A stretch of 64,000 bases of DNA from assembly GCF_006265175.1 (NCBI RefSeq), contig NZ_VDCQ01000036.1, positions 28,102 through 92,101 of the forward strand, in the 5' to 3' direction. Below the pieces are notes generated by a model, which worked only from the letters and a program-made list of their open reading frames with translations, was not told the DNA's origin and ran no database searches. The DNA comes from Paenibacillus hemerocallicola (GTDB lineage Bacteria > Bacillota > Bacilli > Paenibacillales > NBRC-103111). The position numbers and the translations under genes are program-made. How positions within the stretch are numbered: the first letter of the stretch is position 1; each line of letters begins with the position of its first letter. Shown piece after piece: positions 26,288-35,794 of the stretch.

Positions 26288-27253
26288 ATGAAAAGCAAAT
26301 TGGCACTTATTTCCTTGGTTCTTCTGGCAGGGATTACGGCCGCCTGCGGCAACAAGCCCGAGAGCAGTCCGACGAACGCGTCCGGAGGCGCGAGCGGCAA
26401 TAAACCGGTACAAGAGGCGAAGGCGCCCGATACGTACCCGAATGCGCAACTGCTCGCCGACGTAAAGTGGGTCGAGGACAACATCAAGGACGGCAAGGTG
26501 AAAATTATCGACGCCCGTTCGAAGGGCTACGAGCAAGGACATATTCCGGGAGCGGTCTCGATCAACTCGGGTCTGCTGAAAGATTCCAAAAACCAGACGA
26601 TCATTTCTAAGGAAGCTTTTACGGAGCTGTTCCAGAAAGCCGGCATCAACAGCGACACGACCGTGCTCGTCTACGACGAAGGCGGCGCCGGCAACGGCGC
26701 GACGCGCATTTTCTACGGACTGGAATATTACGGCTTGAAAGATAAAGTGAAAGTATTGAACGGCGGCTATTTGGCTTGGACGAACGCCGGCAAAGAAGTA
26801 TCGACCGATACGCCGACCGTGGCCAAAGGAAACTTCACGGCTCAGCCGAATGAAAACCTGATCACGACGAAAGCCCAACTGCTGTCCGCCAATTTGGCGC
26901 AGTGCACGCTGCTCGACACGCGTTCCAGTAAGGAATATACTGGAGAAGACCTGCGCGGCAACAAGAACGGTGGCCACGTGAACGGTGCGATCAATACGGA
27001 GTGGAGCGAAGCGATTGACCAAAACCCGACAGACGGGGTGCCGAAATTCAAAAGCTTCAAAGATTTGAACGCGATCTATACGAAGGCCGGAGTAACCGAT
27101 AAGGACAAGACGATTATTCCGTATTGCCAGACGAATATTCGCGGCGCGCATTCCTATTTTACACTACGTCTGCTCGGATTTAAAGATGTTCGCCCTTATG
27201 AAGGCTCCATGGCGGAATGGGCCAATAGCGACGACGCTCCATTGGTGAAATAA
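26288..27253 (+). CDS. Tandem-rhodanese sulfurtransferase lipoprotein
   Basis: A 321-residue thiosulfate sulfurtransferase-type protein outside the membrane: lipobox 'TAAC' near residue 20, then an inactive first rhodanese domain (about 55-180; Asp in 'VLVYDEGG' where the active Cys loop would be) and an active second one (about 190-320) with Cys280 in 'PYCQTNIRG'. ATG 26288 follows GGAGGGGAG by about 11 bases. It begins a run of four sulfur genes (26288-29064). It probably handles thiosulfate or another sulfane donor at the cell surface. Confidence 0.92.
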   Translation: MKSKLALISLVLLAGITAACGNKPESSPTNASGGASGNKPVQEAKAPDTYPNAQLLADVKWVEDNIKDGKVKIIDARSKGYEQGHIPGAVSINSGLLKDSKNQTIISKEAFTELFQKAGINSDTTVLVYDEGGAGNGATRIFYGLEYYGLKDKVKVLNGGYLAWTNAGKEVSTDTPTVAKGNFTAQPNENLITTKAQLLSANLAQCTLLDTRSSKEYTGEDLRGNKNGGHVNGAINTEWSEAIDQNPTDGVPKFKSFKDLNAIYTKAGVTDKDKTIIPYCQTNIRGAHSYFTLRLLGFKDVRPYEGSMAEWANSDDAPLVK

Positions 27254-27268
27254 AGGAGGATTGCCGGC

Positions 27269-27664
27269 ATGGCAGAGCGGATCGAGAACATTTCCCACCT
27301 GGATTGGCGGGAGCTGAAGGAAGCGTTGGAGGATACAGGCCGGGCGGCGATCGTAATCGACGTCCGGGAGCCGGAGGAATACGAGGAAGCGCATATTTCC
27401 GGCCTGCCGCTCATTCCGATGGGCGACATTATCGATTGGACGGAGCGGCTTGACCCCGAGCGGGAGTACGTATTCGTCTGCAGAAGCGGACGGAGAAGCT
27501 TCGAGGTCGCCAAATATTTTCAGAACAACGGCTTTGCCAATGTGCACAATTTTGCCGGAGGCATGTTAAGCTGGGCAGGGGAAGGAAATGCGACGGAAGC
27601 CGGCCCAGCCGAGCCGATCGATAGCTACGGACTGGACAAAACGGAAGGGGAGAACAACCAATGA
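27269..27664 (+). CDS. Single-domain rhodanese
   Basis: A 131-residue cytosolic rhodanese; 'IVIDVREPEEYEEAHISG' opens the fold and Cys71 in 'VCRSGRRS' is the persulfide-forming residue. It lies 15 bases after the lipoprotein gene and its stop overlaps the next start as ATGA. It probably passes sulfur from imported thiosulfate to the TusA-like carrier. Confidence 0.92.
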   Translation: MAERIENISHLDWRELKEALEDTGRAAIVIDVREPEEYEEAHISGLPLIPMGDIIDWTERLDPEREYVFVCRSGRRSFEVAKYFQNNGFANVHNFAGGMLSWAGEGNATEAGPAEPIDSYGLDKTEGENNQ

Positions 27665-27921
27665 GCCTCAACGAACAGCAGCTTCTCGAATTGAAACCGG
27701 ATCATGTCGTAGACGCGATCGGCGAAGTTTGCCCTCACACGCTCAATCTGGCTTTGGCCGGTTTGAAGAAGGCGAAGCCCGGGGAAATCGTCGTGGAGAT
27801 TACCGACCACAGCATCGCGACGAAGACGATTCCGGCCGCGGTCAAAATGAATAAAATCGGAGAATTTTTGGGTGTCGCGAAAAAAGGCGGCCAATATCAC
27901 ATCTTCGTCAAGAAATCATAA
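27661..27921 (+). CDS. TusA-family sulfur carrier (TsuB-like)
   Basis: An 86-residue protein with the TusA fold. The sulfur-carrying Cys24 is in 'GEVCPHTLNLALAGLKK'; the usual CPxP motif is CPHT here, losing the second Pro. Its start overlaps the rhodanese stop. In E. coli the similar TsuB (YeeD) works next to the thiosulfate channel TsuA (YeeE), and the same pair lies here. Confidence 0.9.
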   Translation: MSLNEQQLLELKPDHVVDAIGEVCPHTLNLALAGLKKAKPGEIVVEITDHSIATKTIPAAVKMNKIGEFLGVAKKGGQYHIFVKKS

Positions 27922-27945
27922 AGCTCATAAGGATGGTTGGCAGTA

Positions 27946-29064
27946 ATGGCTTACACATGGGACGTCTTTTTGCTGGCTGCTTTCTTCGGCTTTGCATACG
28001 GCTTTTTGCTGCAAAAGGCGGATTTTTGTTTTGTCGCTTCGATACGCGACTGGATCAGCGTCCGGGACACGCGCATTTTGAACGGCGTGCTCGTCCTCAT
28101 GGCTACGGCGCTGCTCGGATGGGCGATCGTGCTTACGACCGGCGCCAAAGGGATCGCGGACGTATGGACCGTGCCGATCGGCGGAGCGAACCTGCTCGGC
28201 GGATTGTTGTTCGGCATCGGGATGACCATTGCCGGCGGCTGCGGATCCGGTACTTTGTACCGGTGCGGAATGGGCTATGTGCAGTTTTGGATCGTGCTCG
28301 TATTTGCGATCGCCGGCAATCTGTTGTTCGCGCTCGTGTATGATCCGTGGGGACGCGACGTCATCGAACCGATGACGGTGGTAGATTCCGGGTATTCGCT
28401 GTACAGTCTGCCGCTGCCGGTTTACGCGATTCCTATCGCGATCGTCCTCGTCATGGTCGGAATCGCCATCGCCCGCTTCGGGGTCCGCGGCTTCGCCCAA
28501 GGGTTCAAGAGCGCCCTGACGGATTGGGAGGGCAACCCGTTCAAGCAGTCGCACTGGGATATCCGCCTCGTCGCGTTCCTGATCGGCGTCGTCGCTACCG
28601 TCCAATTCGCGCTAATGTCCAACGTCGGCATCACCGGCCCGGAGACGCGCATCGGAGCGGTTGCGGTCGCCCAGCTGTTCGGAGACGACTTCGTATTCAA
28701 CAATACGTATTTGAACGCATTGTTCGCCGATTTTCCGAAAGTCGGGCTCGGACCGGAGGAAACGCTCGTTATTTTCCTCGTCATCGGCTCGATGTCCGCC
28801 GCTTTGCTGAGCGGGAGCTTCAAGCTGCGCTACCCGCGCAGATCCCGTCTGCCTGCCGCCATCTTCGGCGGATTGCTGATGGGCGTCTCGTCCCGGATCG
28901 CGCCGGGCTGCAATATCGCCAATGTCATTACCGGCGTAGGCGGCCTGTCGATCAGCAGCGTGCTCGTGCTGATCGGGATGATCGCCGGTATATTCATCGT
29001 CGTGGCGTACGTGTTCAAAATGCCGCTGATGCTGTTTCAGAAGGACGATTCGTTCGGCGCATAA
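27946..29064 (+). CDS. YeeE/YedE-family thiosulfate transporter (TsuA-like)
   Basis: A 372-residue membrane protein with about nine helices. The Cys residues known from TsuA are present: Cys28 in 'QKADFCF', Cys99 in 'GGCGSGTLYRCG' and a third in 'RIAPGCNIAN' near residue 320. These form the thiosulfate path in studied homologues. I chose ATG 27946 over TTG 27937. Last gene of the sulfur operon, followed by a terminator. Confidence 0.92.
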   Translation: MAYTWDVFLLAAFFGFAYGFLLQKADFCFVASIRDWISVRDTRILNGVLVLMATALLGWAIVLTTGAKGIADVWTVPIGGANLLGGLLFGIGMTIAGGCGSGTLYRCGMGYVQFWIVLVFAIAGNLLFALVYDPWGRDVIEPMTVVDSGYSLYSLPLPVYAIPIAIVLVMVGIAIARFGVRGFAQGFKSALTDWEGNPFKQSHWDIRLVAFLIGVVATVQFALMSNVGITGPETRIGAVAVAQLFGDDFVFNNTYLNALFADFPKVGLGPEETLVIFLVIGSMSAALLSGSFKLRYPRRSRLPAAIFGGLLMGVSSRIAPGCNIANVITGVGGLSISSVLVLIGMIAGIFIVVAYVFKMPLMLFQKDDSFGA

Positions 29065-29085
29065 GCTCGAATAAGCAATAAAGTT

Positions 29086-29115
29086 CCCCGGATGCGGTGC
29101 ATTCGGGGATTTTTG
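29086..29115 (+). terminator. Rho-independent terminator of the sulfur operon
   Basis: Ten-base-pair stem CCCCGGATGC / GCATTCGGGG, three-base loop, then ATTTTTG. Confidence 0.88.
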
Positions 29116-29255
29116 TCGTCCTTGCCGTTCAAAAATCGGAGAATTATCCAAATAGTCATAGTACGGTTCATTGTGCAACGAGGCGTATGGCACTAAGCTA
29201 AATATAGGCAATATTGAAGGATTTGACTGTGTGCGGAATGAGGAGGAAGGAACAG

Positions 29256-31730
29256 ATGAGCGAGGTACGGAGGAAGGAACGCGATCTTCAACGGGTTACG
29301 CTGGAAATGAGCCTGAAGCCCTTTAAAAGCATGGAGCCGCAGGCGATAGAGGCCGTGTGCGCGGAGGTGCTCCGGCAATGGCAGCCGTTGGTCGGTATGG
29401 CGGATAGTTGCTCCATGCTGCTGTGGATAGCGGACGGCAGCGAAATTTTGACATGGGACGGCGATTTGCGGCGGGAAATCGAATGGGCGCGCTACATCGG
29501 GTTCGCCAATGAAGAATGCTTCGGACATATAAAGGATCGCAGCGATCCGAAAATCGCGATCCCGTATATCGAGAATCCGGCCCGAATCACCTATGGGGAT
29601 TTGCAAACGATCGTCGCAACCTTCAAACGGATCGCCGCGGAACGATACGGCGCCCGCATGGAAGTAGGCGCGACCTTTGACGCGGGCCCGGAATTCGCCT
29701 ATTCCGATTTCAAATACAAGCTGCACCCCGAAATCAATCGCGCCGAGCTGGGCGGGCAATTTATATCGCTCAAAGCCGATTATACGGTCGTATGCAGCTG
29801 GTCCAGCCTGAGGGCGGACGATGTCCGTTATGCCGCTTATCCGGACGGCATTCCCGAAGGCACGCCTTTCGGACAGTTTCTTGGCCGGCAGTGCGCCAGC
29901 TTCTTGCCCACGCTCGGCTTCGATTATATTTGGTTTTCCAACGGTTTTGCGCTGTCCTACTTTCCATGGACGTATTTGGGCGCCAATTATAACGGGACGC
30001 AGCTGCCGCTCGCCGATTACCGCGAGCTGGCGGACAAAATGATGTCGTTCTGGGACGCGTTCAAGCGGGAATGCCCGGACTACCGGACGGAGCTGCGCGG
30101 AACGAATTACGGCACAGGGATGGATTTGGCCAAAGACTGCATCCCGATGCTTGCGCTTTACGACAAAAAGTATATCGAGCTTCCTCCGCCGAATTCGCCA
30201 TGGGGAGCGCTTAACTTCGACTTTGGCCTGGAGATGACGGGTTACATGTCGCGGATCGCGCATTTGCCGGGTAAAACATACCCGTACCGGTTTTATGCCA
30301 ACGACCCGTGGTTTTGGCAAAATCCGTGGCGGGATTTGTACGACCGAGAGCCGCACGACATTTATTGTCCGTTATCCGCTGCCCGCGTAAATGCGGAGGG
30401 ACTTCTGGAAAGCCCCGGTATCGTAGAAATATTGACAATCGATACGGAAAAGGGGGAGCTGCTGGAGGACTGCCCGATGGAGATCGTACCGCATATCAAA
30501 CGGGCCTTCAAGGATGCGCCGGATGAGCCGGGGCTGCTGACATGGGTATATCCGTTCCGCGAGCTGCACGAGACGATGGCCGAATCGTCCGGGAATGCGC
30601 CTGACGCCTTTTTCAACGATTGGTTCGTCCGCCATGCCATTAATCAAGGGCTGCCGGTCAATACCGTGCTCAGTACGGACAATTTGTACGCCATGGAGGC
30701 TTCGGCCATCCGCAAGCTCGCGGATACGATCTTGTTTACGTCGGCGTTTTGGGTGAAGGGAAAGCCGGCGCAGCTTATCGCGGACTATGTGCGGGGCGGG
30801 GGCAAGGTGTTGCTGTACGGCGCCGTCGAAGATCCTTTGCTGCTGGAGCTGTTGAATCTGGACATGTCGCACGGTCTGGAGGGCGACTTTGCGTTAAGCG
30901 TGAATTTGCCGGAGGATACGATCGCGATGGAGGCGGAGAACGAGAAGACGGAGTGCCATTCGCTCCGGCACGAGCCCCTATTGTCCGGCGGGGGGCTGCG
31001 CGAAGTCGTCCGCGATTCGGCCGATCCTTACACGGCGATAGGTGCCGTGGCCACTCAGAACGGGCAGGAACGCGCATTTGCGGTCAGCAGATCGGCACCC
31101 GAGTGGAGCGGCGGACGGATCGGCTGGATACGGGGCTCGCTGCCGATCAAGCCCGCAGGCGTAACGCATTTGCCTAGACGGCAGGAGCCGGAGTTTACGG
31201 ACTCCTCGGTCATCGCCCGATATATGCTCGCCCATTTCGGCTACACGCTATTGCAGTCGAAGCACGAGCGCAATGCCAGCTCTGCGCTGTCTTTCGTTTC
31301 CAGGCACGACAATGCGTATCTGTTCACGGGCTGCAAGCAGGACACTTCGGTATCGCTGCGGATGCGTTTCCCGGATGGCGTACCCGTCATTACGGGGCAG
31401 ACCGCTGTTATGGGCGTCGGAGCCTCGACGGTAGCGTTCGATCGTACGTTCCATGACGAGTGCCGCGTCTTCGTGAACCAGTCGGAGTCGTCCCGCGTAA
31501 CGTGCCGGGAAAATCAGCCGTTCCCGACGCCGAGCAAGCGTGCCGTTCGCCAAATTACGGTATCCAATCTGCGCAGCGCGGACGTGACGATATATCCGCC
31601 GCTCGCGGCTTTGCGGTCCGGGAGAGTGGAAGTGAAGAACGGCAATACGTATTTGGACCTGTCCGGAAACGGATCGGATAACCGGATCCGGTTAAGCGAA
31701 ATTACCGGAACGATCGATATTTCCTGGTAA
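29256..31730 (+). CDS. Large cytosolic protein of unknown family, probable glycan-active enzyme
   Basis: An 824-residue protein with no signal peptide; ATG 29256 has GGAGGAAGG five to nine bases upstream. The N-terminal ~450 residues look like an alpha/beta barrel with many Trp, Tyr and Asp ('GFDYIWFSNGFALSYFPWTY', 'GATFDAGPEFAYSDFKYK'). A middle part (about 460-560) has a 'GGGKVLLYGAVEDPLLLELLN' segment like the flavodoxin-type trimerisation domain of GH42 enzymes, and the end is beta-rich. I do not recognise the family. The neighbouring FAD oxidoreductase and binding protein suggest work on an imported oligosaccharide. Confidence 0.8.
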   Translation: MSEVRRKERDLQRVTLEMSLKPFKSMEPQAIEAVCAEVLRQWQPLVGMADSCSMLLWIADGSEILTWDGDLRREIEWARYIGFANEECFGHIKDRSDPKIAIPYIENPARITYGDLQTIVATFKRIAAERYGARMEVGATFDAGPEFAYSDFKYKLHPEINRAELGGQFISLKADYTVVCSWSSLRADDVRYAAYPDGIPEGTPFGQFLGRQCASFLPTLGFDYIWFSNGFALSYFPWTYLGANYNGTQLPLADYRELADKMMSFWDAFKRECPDYRTELRGTNYGTGMDLAKDCIPMLALYDKKYIELPPPNSPWGALNFDFGLEMTGYMSRIAHLPGKTYPYRFYANDPWFWQNPWRDLYDREPHDIYCPLSAARVNAEGLLESPGIVEILTIDTEKGELLEDCPMEIVPHIKRAFKDAPDEPGLLTWVYPFRELHETMAESSGNAPDAFFNDWFVRHAINQGLPVNTVLSTDNLYAMEASAIRKLADTILFTSAFWVKGKPAQLIADYVRGGGKVLLYGAVEDPLLLELLNLDMSHGLEGDFALSVNLPEDTIAMEAENEKTECHSLRHEPLLSGGGLREVVRDSADPYTAIGAVATQNGQERAFAVSRSAPEWSGGRIGWIRGSLPIKPAGVTHLPRRQEPEFTDSSVIARYMLAHFGYTLLQSKHERNASSALSFVSRHDNAYLFTGCKQDTSVSLRMRFPDGVPVITGQTAVMGVGASTVAFDRTFHDECRVFVNQSESSRVTCRENQPFPTPSKRAVRQITVSNLRSADVTIYPPLAALRSGRVEVKNGNTYLDLSGNGSDNRIRLSEITGTIDISW

Positions 31731-31758
31731 TCCATACCGCGATGCTGTTGCTTCACGG

Positions 31759-31798
31759 CAAAACCGCTCGTTTCCCATTGTGGGGAACGGGCGGTTTT
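31759..31798 (+). terminator. Rho-independent terminator
   Basis: AAAACCGCTCGTTTCCC paired with GGGAACGGGCGGTTTT around a six-base loop, ending in a T run. Confidence 0.9.
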
Positions 31799-31898
31799 TA
31801 TATTTTCCCGTGTCCGTTTAATTTTGTATACAATCGGATTTAAAAGAAGGCATTTCAAAACGGCGGCCGGTTCTTTATGATGGAGGTAAGCATCCGGG

Positions 31899-33785
31899 AT
31901 GGCAGCGCGCGGCCTCCCGCAATGCGCAACCATGATATTGGAGGATACCGGCTTGAAACCGAATATAGCGAACGGCACCCGGACGGTGCTCAGCACGCAG
32001 CTTTTTATCGCGGGCGGGGGAATGGCGGGCGTGGCGGCGGCATTGGCCGCGGCGCGCAACGGAGCCAAGGTGATTTTGTGCCAGGATCGTCCCGTATTGG
32101 GCGGAAACGCTTCTTCCGAGGTCCGTATGCACGTGTCGGGCTCGTCGACGAGGGGAAGGGAGCTGCAGACGGAGTCGAGGGAGAGCGGCATATTGGAGGA
32201 AATCATGCTCGAATGCGCGGTTCGCAATCCGCAGAGCAGCGCTTCCATGCTGGATTTGATTTTGTACGAAAAATGCCGCGCCGAACCGAATTTGACGCTG
32301 CTGCTCAATACTACCGTCGTCGGGGCAAGCATGGACGGCGACCGGATCGTATCCGTGTATGCGAACCGGGAAAGCACGGAGGACGGCTTCGACATATTCG
32401 CGGACATGTTCGTCGACAGCACGGGAGACGGACGGCTCGGCAAAGAGGCCGGGGCGCCGTACATGACCGGACGGGAAGCTTCCGAAGATATCGCGGAATC
32501 GGAAGGCCGCAGCGTTCGGGACGAATACAGTCTAGGATCCACGCTGCTGTTTACGGCCAAAGATATGGGCAAGCCGATGCCGTTCATACCGCCGTCTTGG
32601 GTACGCTCGTTTACCGAGGAGGATCTGAAGTTCCGTCCCCATCACTCCTGGGAATACGGGTACTGGTGGGTAGAATTCGGAGGCATGCTGGATACGATCA
32701 AGGATAACGAAACGATCCGCGACGAGCTGCTGGCCATTATGCTCGGCGTATGGGATCATATTAAAAACAGCGGCGATCATCCGCAATCGGAGAACTGGGC
32801 GCTGGACTGGTTCGGTTTCCTGCCGGGCAAGAGGGAATCGCGCCGTTTCATCGGCAAGCATATACTGAATCGGAACGATCTGGAGCTGGCTGTAGATTTC
32901 GAAGATACGATCGCGTACGGCGGATGGTCCATCGACACGCATCCTCCCGGGGGCATCGATGCCAAGGACGTGAAGCCGTGCGATCAACCGCTTACCCCCT
33001 ACATGTACGGCATACCGTTAAGGGCGCTCGTCAGCGCCAAGATCGAAAACTTGATGTTTGCCGGCAGAAATATGTCGGCTACCCATCTCGCTTTCGCCAG
33101 CACTCGGGTCATGGCAACCTGCGCGGTGATGGGAGAAGGCCTGGGAACATTCGCTGCGGCAGCGCTGAGGAAGCGATTAAGCTTGCCGGAAGCATGCATG
33201 GATAAGGCGATGATCCATGAAACCCAACAACAGCTGCTGCGACAAGGCGCTTATTTGCCCGGCAGGCTGCTGGAGGATCGAAATCTTGCCGCCGAGGCGA
33301 AAGTAAGCGCTTCCTCGGAGCAGCCGGAAGGAGCGGCCGCTCAAGTCGTGGACCGGCATACGCGCACCGTATCGGGCCCTCTCGGCGTACGTCCGGACCT
33401 GACCTCGCCGGGTACGCACCGTTGGATGTCCGAGCCGACCGATCCGTCTCCTTGGCTGGCATTCAGCTGGTCCGAGCCGGTGGACATCGGCAGCATTACG
33501 GTCGTGCTGGACAGCGGGCTTCATCGTCCGCTGGCGCTGACGCACCAGAGCTCGGCGCGAGCCAAAATGCGATGGGGGGCGCAGCCCGAGACGCTGAAGG
33601 AGCTCAGACTTGTTGCCGAGCACGTCGACGGACAGACGAGCGAAGTCGCTCACGTCCGGGACAATTACAAGCGGCAGCTGGAGTTCGTCGTCGACTTGAC
33701 CGCGGTGAAGCGATTGCGTCTGGAAGCGATCGAGACGAACGGACTCGATCATGCGAGAGTGGTGGAAATTCGCTGCAGGCCTTAG
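31899..33785 (+). CDS. FAD-dependent oxidoreductase with C-terminal beta-sandwich
   Basis: A 628-residue protein of the FAD-dependent oxidoreductase group often found in glycan loci. Dinucleotide motif '[35 protein letters not shown]' near residues 35-70, FAD motif '[13 protein letters not shown]' near 385, and a C-terminal ~150-residue F5/8-like sandwich ('[10 protein letters not shown]...[10 protein letters not shown]'). Start uncertain: ATG 31899 (GGAGGT 11 bases upstream) or TTG 31953 (GGAGG eight bases upstream); both keep the FAD motif. No signal peptide, so probably cytosolic. The substrate, likely a sugar derivative, is unknown. Confidence 0.87.
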   Translation: MAARGLPQCATMILEDTGLKPNIANGTRTVLSTQLFIAGGGMAGVAAALAAARNGAKVILCQDRPVLGGNASSEVRMHVSGSSTRGRELQTESRESGILEEIMLECAVRNPQSSASMLDLILYEKCRAEPNLTLLLNTTVVGASMDGDRIVSVYANRESTEDGFDIFADMFVDSTGDGRLGKEAGAPYMTGREASEDIAESEGRSVRDEYSLGSTLLFTAKDMGKPMPFIPPSWVRSFTEEDLKFRPHHSWEYGYWWVEFGGMLDTIKDNETIRDELLAIMLGVWDHIKNSGDHPQSENWALDWFGFLPGKRESRRFIGKHILNRNDLELAVDFEDTIAYGGWSIDTHPPGGIDAKDVKPCDQPLTPYMYGIPLRALVSAKIENLMFAGRNMSATHLAFASTRVMATCAVMGEGLGTFAAAALRKRLSLPEACMDKAMIHETQQQLLRQGAYLPGRLLEDRNLAAEAKVSASSEQPEGAAAQVVDRHTRTVSGPLGVRPDLTSPGTHRWMSEPTDPSPWLAFSWSEPVDIGSITVVLDSGLHRPLALTHQSSARAKMRWGAQPETLKELRLVAEHVDGQTSEVAHVRDNYKRQLEFVVDLTAVKRLRLEAIETNGLDHARVVEIRCRP

Positions 33786-33796
33786 ACCCTGTGCGT

Positions 33797-34236
33797 TTAC
33801 CAATAGATGGACGGGGATATTTGGAGATGCTTCATGAAAATCCGGCTCAAAATAATAGCCGTTCCGGCAGCCGATTCATTCGGCGATTTGATCCAAAGTC
33901 AAATTCGTCTCGAGCAGCAAGCTTCTGGCCTGTTCCAGACGGAGCGAGGTCAAGTACTGGAGCGGATTGACGCCGAAATCCGAATTGAATTTTTGCGTAA
34001 ACCGGACGGGGCTGAATCCGAGCGCAGCGGCGATTTCTTTCAGGCTGAACGATCGATACGCCTTCTTCTGAATCATCATGGCCGCTTTCACCATCGCCGG
34101 GTCCGGCTCCTTCAGCTCCGGAAGCTCCGCTGCCGAGCCGTAGATCGTCTTCATAGTACAAAAATTTGCCTTTATGCGGCCAGTACATCGAATAGATCAG
34201 GCGCGGCACAAAGCCGCTTGACGGAACCGTGCTCAT
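33797..34236 (-). pseudogene. Decayed AraC-family regulator
   Basis: A good start (ATG 34236, GGGAGG eight bases upstream) opens 'MSTVPSSGFVPRLIYSMYW', but the frame is lost after about 28 codons. In the next frame the C-terminal DNA-binding part appears ('FSLKEIAAALGFSPVRFTQKFNSDFG'). It is stopped by TGA at 33878-33876 in '...DQIAE*IGCRNGYYF', and after 'YYF' a one-base shift is needed to read 'SRIFMKHLQISPSIYW' to the TAA at 33797. So it carries two frameshifts, one nonsense codon, and loss of most of the sensor domain. Confidence 0.8.
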
Positions 34237-34337
34237 GGGGATTGCCTCCCGTCATCGGTAAGTGCGGAATACGCTAGCTCGGCGTTTCGAATTCCGAAAC
34301 GCTCGTTGGTTGGCATTTTAACACGAAAGGGCTTACA

Positions 34338-34353
34338 TTTGAAAGCGTTTAAT
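34338..34353. promoter_or_regulatory. cre-like operator
   Basis: TTTGAAAGCGTTTAAT, 24 bases before the binding-protein ATG; it fits the left and centre of the CcpA consensus well. Confidence 0.55.
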
Positions 34354-34376
34354 CGAAAACGACAGGGGGGACTTCC

Positions 34377-35684
34377 ATGAAAAAAATATGGATGGCGTCA
34401 CTGGCCGCCGTGACCGTACTGACCGCCGCAGGCTGCGGCAACGAGTCGGCCGAACCGTCGGGCGACGGCAAAAAGCCCGCTCCGGCCAAAGCCGAGCCCG
34501 TCACGCTGCAAATTGCGAGCCAAGGCGCGAGCGCCACGATCGACACGATATTCCAGACGCTCGTCCAAGAGCACGTAACCAAAAAATATCCCCACATCAC
34601 GCTCAATTTCATGCCGGAAACCGGAGCGACCTCGCTCGATAATTTGATGGCGACCGGAACGATTCCCGACATCGTCATCTCCTTCAACGGCAACTTGGCT
34701 TCCTACAACGACAAAGGGCTCGTATTCGACATGACCTCTTTATTCAAAACGCATAACGTGGATTTGAGCCGCTTCGAGCCGAACTATATCGATGACGTGA
34801 AAAACGCGTCCAGCAAGGGCGAGCTGTACGGGCTTCCGTTCAACGTCAACTACCATGCGCTCTACTACAACAAAGATATTTTCGACAAGTTCGGCGTGGA
34901 GTACCCGAAGGACGGCATGACCTGGGAGGAGCTGATCGCGCTGGCCAGACGGGTGACGCGCGCGGAGGGGGCGGTCCAGTATCGGGGCCTCGATCCGGGC
35001 AACAGCGTCATCTGGATGTCTCAGCCGCTCGGGATCGCGGCGATCGATCCGGCTACGGATAAGGCGACGATGTCTACCGACAAATGGAAGCGGGTTTTCG
35101 AGCTGGGCAAGTCGATTTATGAAATTCCCGGCAACGGCTTGATTTCCACTTCGGCGAAGGATCAGTTCATGAAGACGAAGACGCTCGCCATGCTGCTCGA
35201 TTTGAACATTTTGACCCAATTGACGAGCGCCGACGCCAGCGGGATGAACTGGGACATCGCCCAATACCCGATCTATACGGAGAAGCCGAATACGTACGGC
35301 AACGCCAGCGTCTATGTCATGATCGCGAGCAAAACGGGCAAGTATTTGAACGAGGCGACCCAGGTGATGGATCTGATCTCCTCCGAGGAAGTGCAGATGG
35401 CGCTGTCGAAAAAGGGCCGCTTGTCTCCGCTGAAGAGCGAGCAGGTGAAGAAGGCTCTCGGCTCGGATAACCCGCAGCTGAAAGACAAGAAGCTGCCGAG
35501 CGTATTCAAGAGCAACCCGGTGCCGTATCCGAAAGCGTCGATGTACAGATCGAAGGCGGAAGGGCTCGTCGGGACGAAGTTCCGCCAATATGTGAACGGC
35601 GAAGTCGACGTCAATACGGCCTTGAAGCAGGTCGACGAAGAAATTAACAAGATGGTGGAGACGGAGAAAGGGGCGACGAAGTAA
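34377..35684 (+). CDS. Orphan extracellular sugar-binding lipoprotein (family 1 SBP)
   Basis: A 435-residue lipoprotein, lipobox 'AAGC' near residue 20, GGGGGG before the ATG. Same paralogue group as the genes at 19589, 42278 and 52772 ('YYNKDIFDKFG', 'KDGMTWEEL'). No permease nearby; the next gene on the same strand is the 1483-residue secreted protein, about 700 bases on. It may bind that protein's products or act as a surface receptor. Confidence 0.92.
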   Translation: MKKIWMASLAAVTVLTAAGCGNESAEPSGDGKKPAPAKAEPVTLQIASQGASATIDTIFQTLVQEHVTKKYPHITLNFMPETGATSLDNLMATGTIPDIVISFNGNLASYNDKGLVFDMTSLFKTHNVDLSRFEPNYIDDVKNASSKGELYGLPFNVNYHALYYNKDIFDKFGVEYPKDGMTWEELIALARRVTRAEGAVQYRGLDPGNSVIWMSQPLGIAAIDPATDKATMSTDKWKRVFELGKSIYEIPGNGLISTSAKDQFMKTKTLAMLLDLNILTQLTSADASGMNWDIAQYPIYTEKPNTYGNASVYVMIASKTGKYLNEATQVMDLISSEEVQMALSKKGRLSPLKSEQVKKALGSDNPQLKDKKLPSVFKSNPVPYPKASMYRSKAEGLVGTKFRQYVNGEVDVNTALKQVDEEINKMVETEKGATK

Positions 35685-35794
35685 CCGGCGGGACAACGGG
35701 CGCGAGCAGGTTCGCAGAAATCGCACGTAGGGGCGGCGATTTGCGCTATGAGGTTCGGTAATCTCGAGCTGTGTCAGCGGGGGCGGGGCGGGGA
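35685..35794. other. Intergenic DNA before repeat copy 2
   Basis: Part of the gene-free stretch 35685-36381, which contains the palindrome repeat (35795-35981) and a cre site (36286-36303). A T-rich run at about 36016-36026 follows a weak hairpin, possibly a terminator. I see no gene in the rest. Confidence 0.4.
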
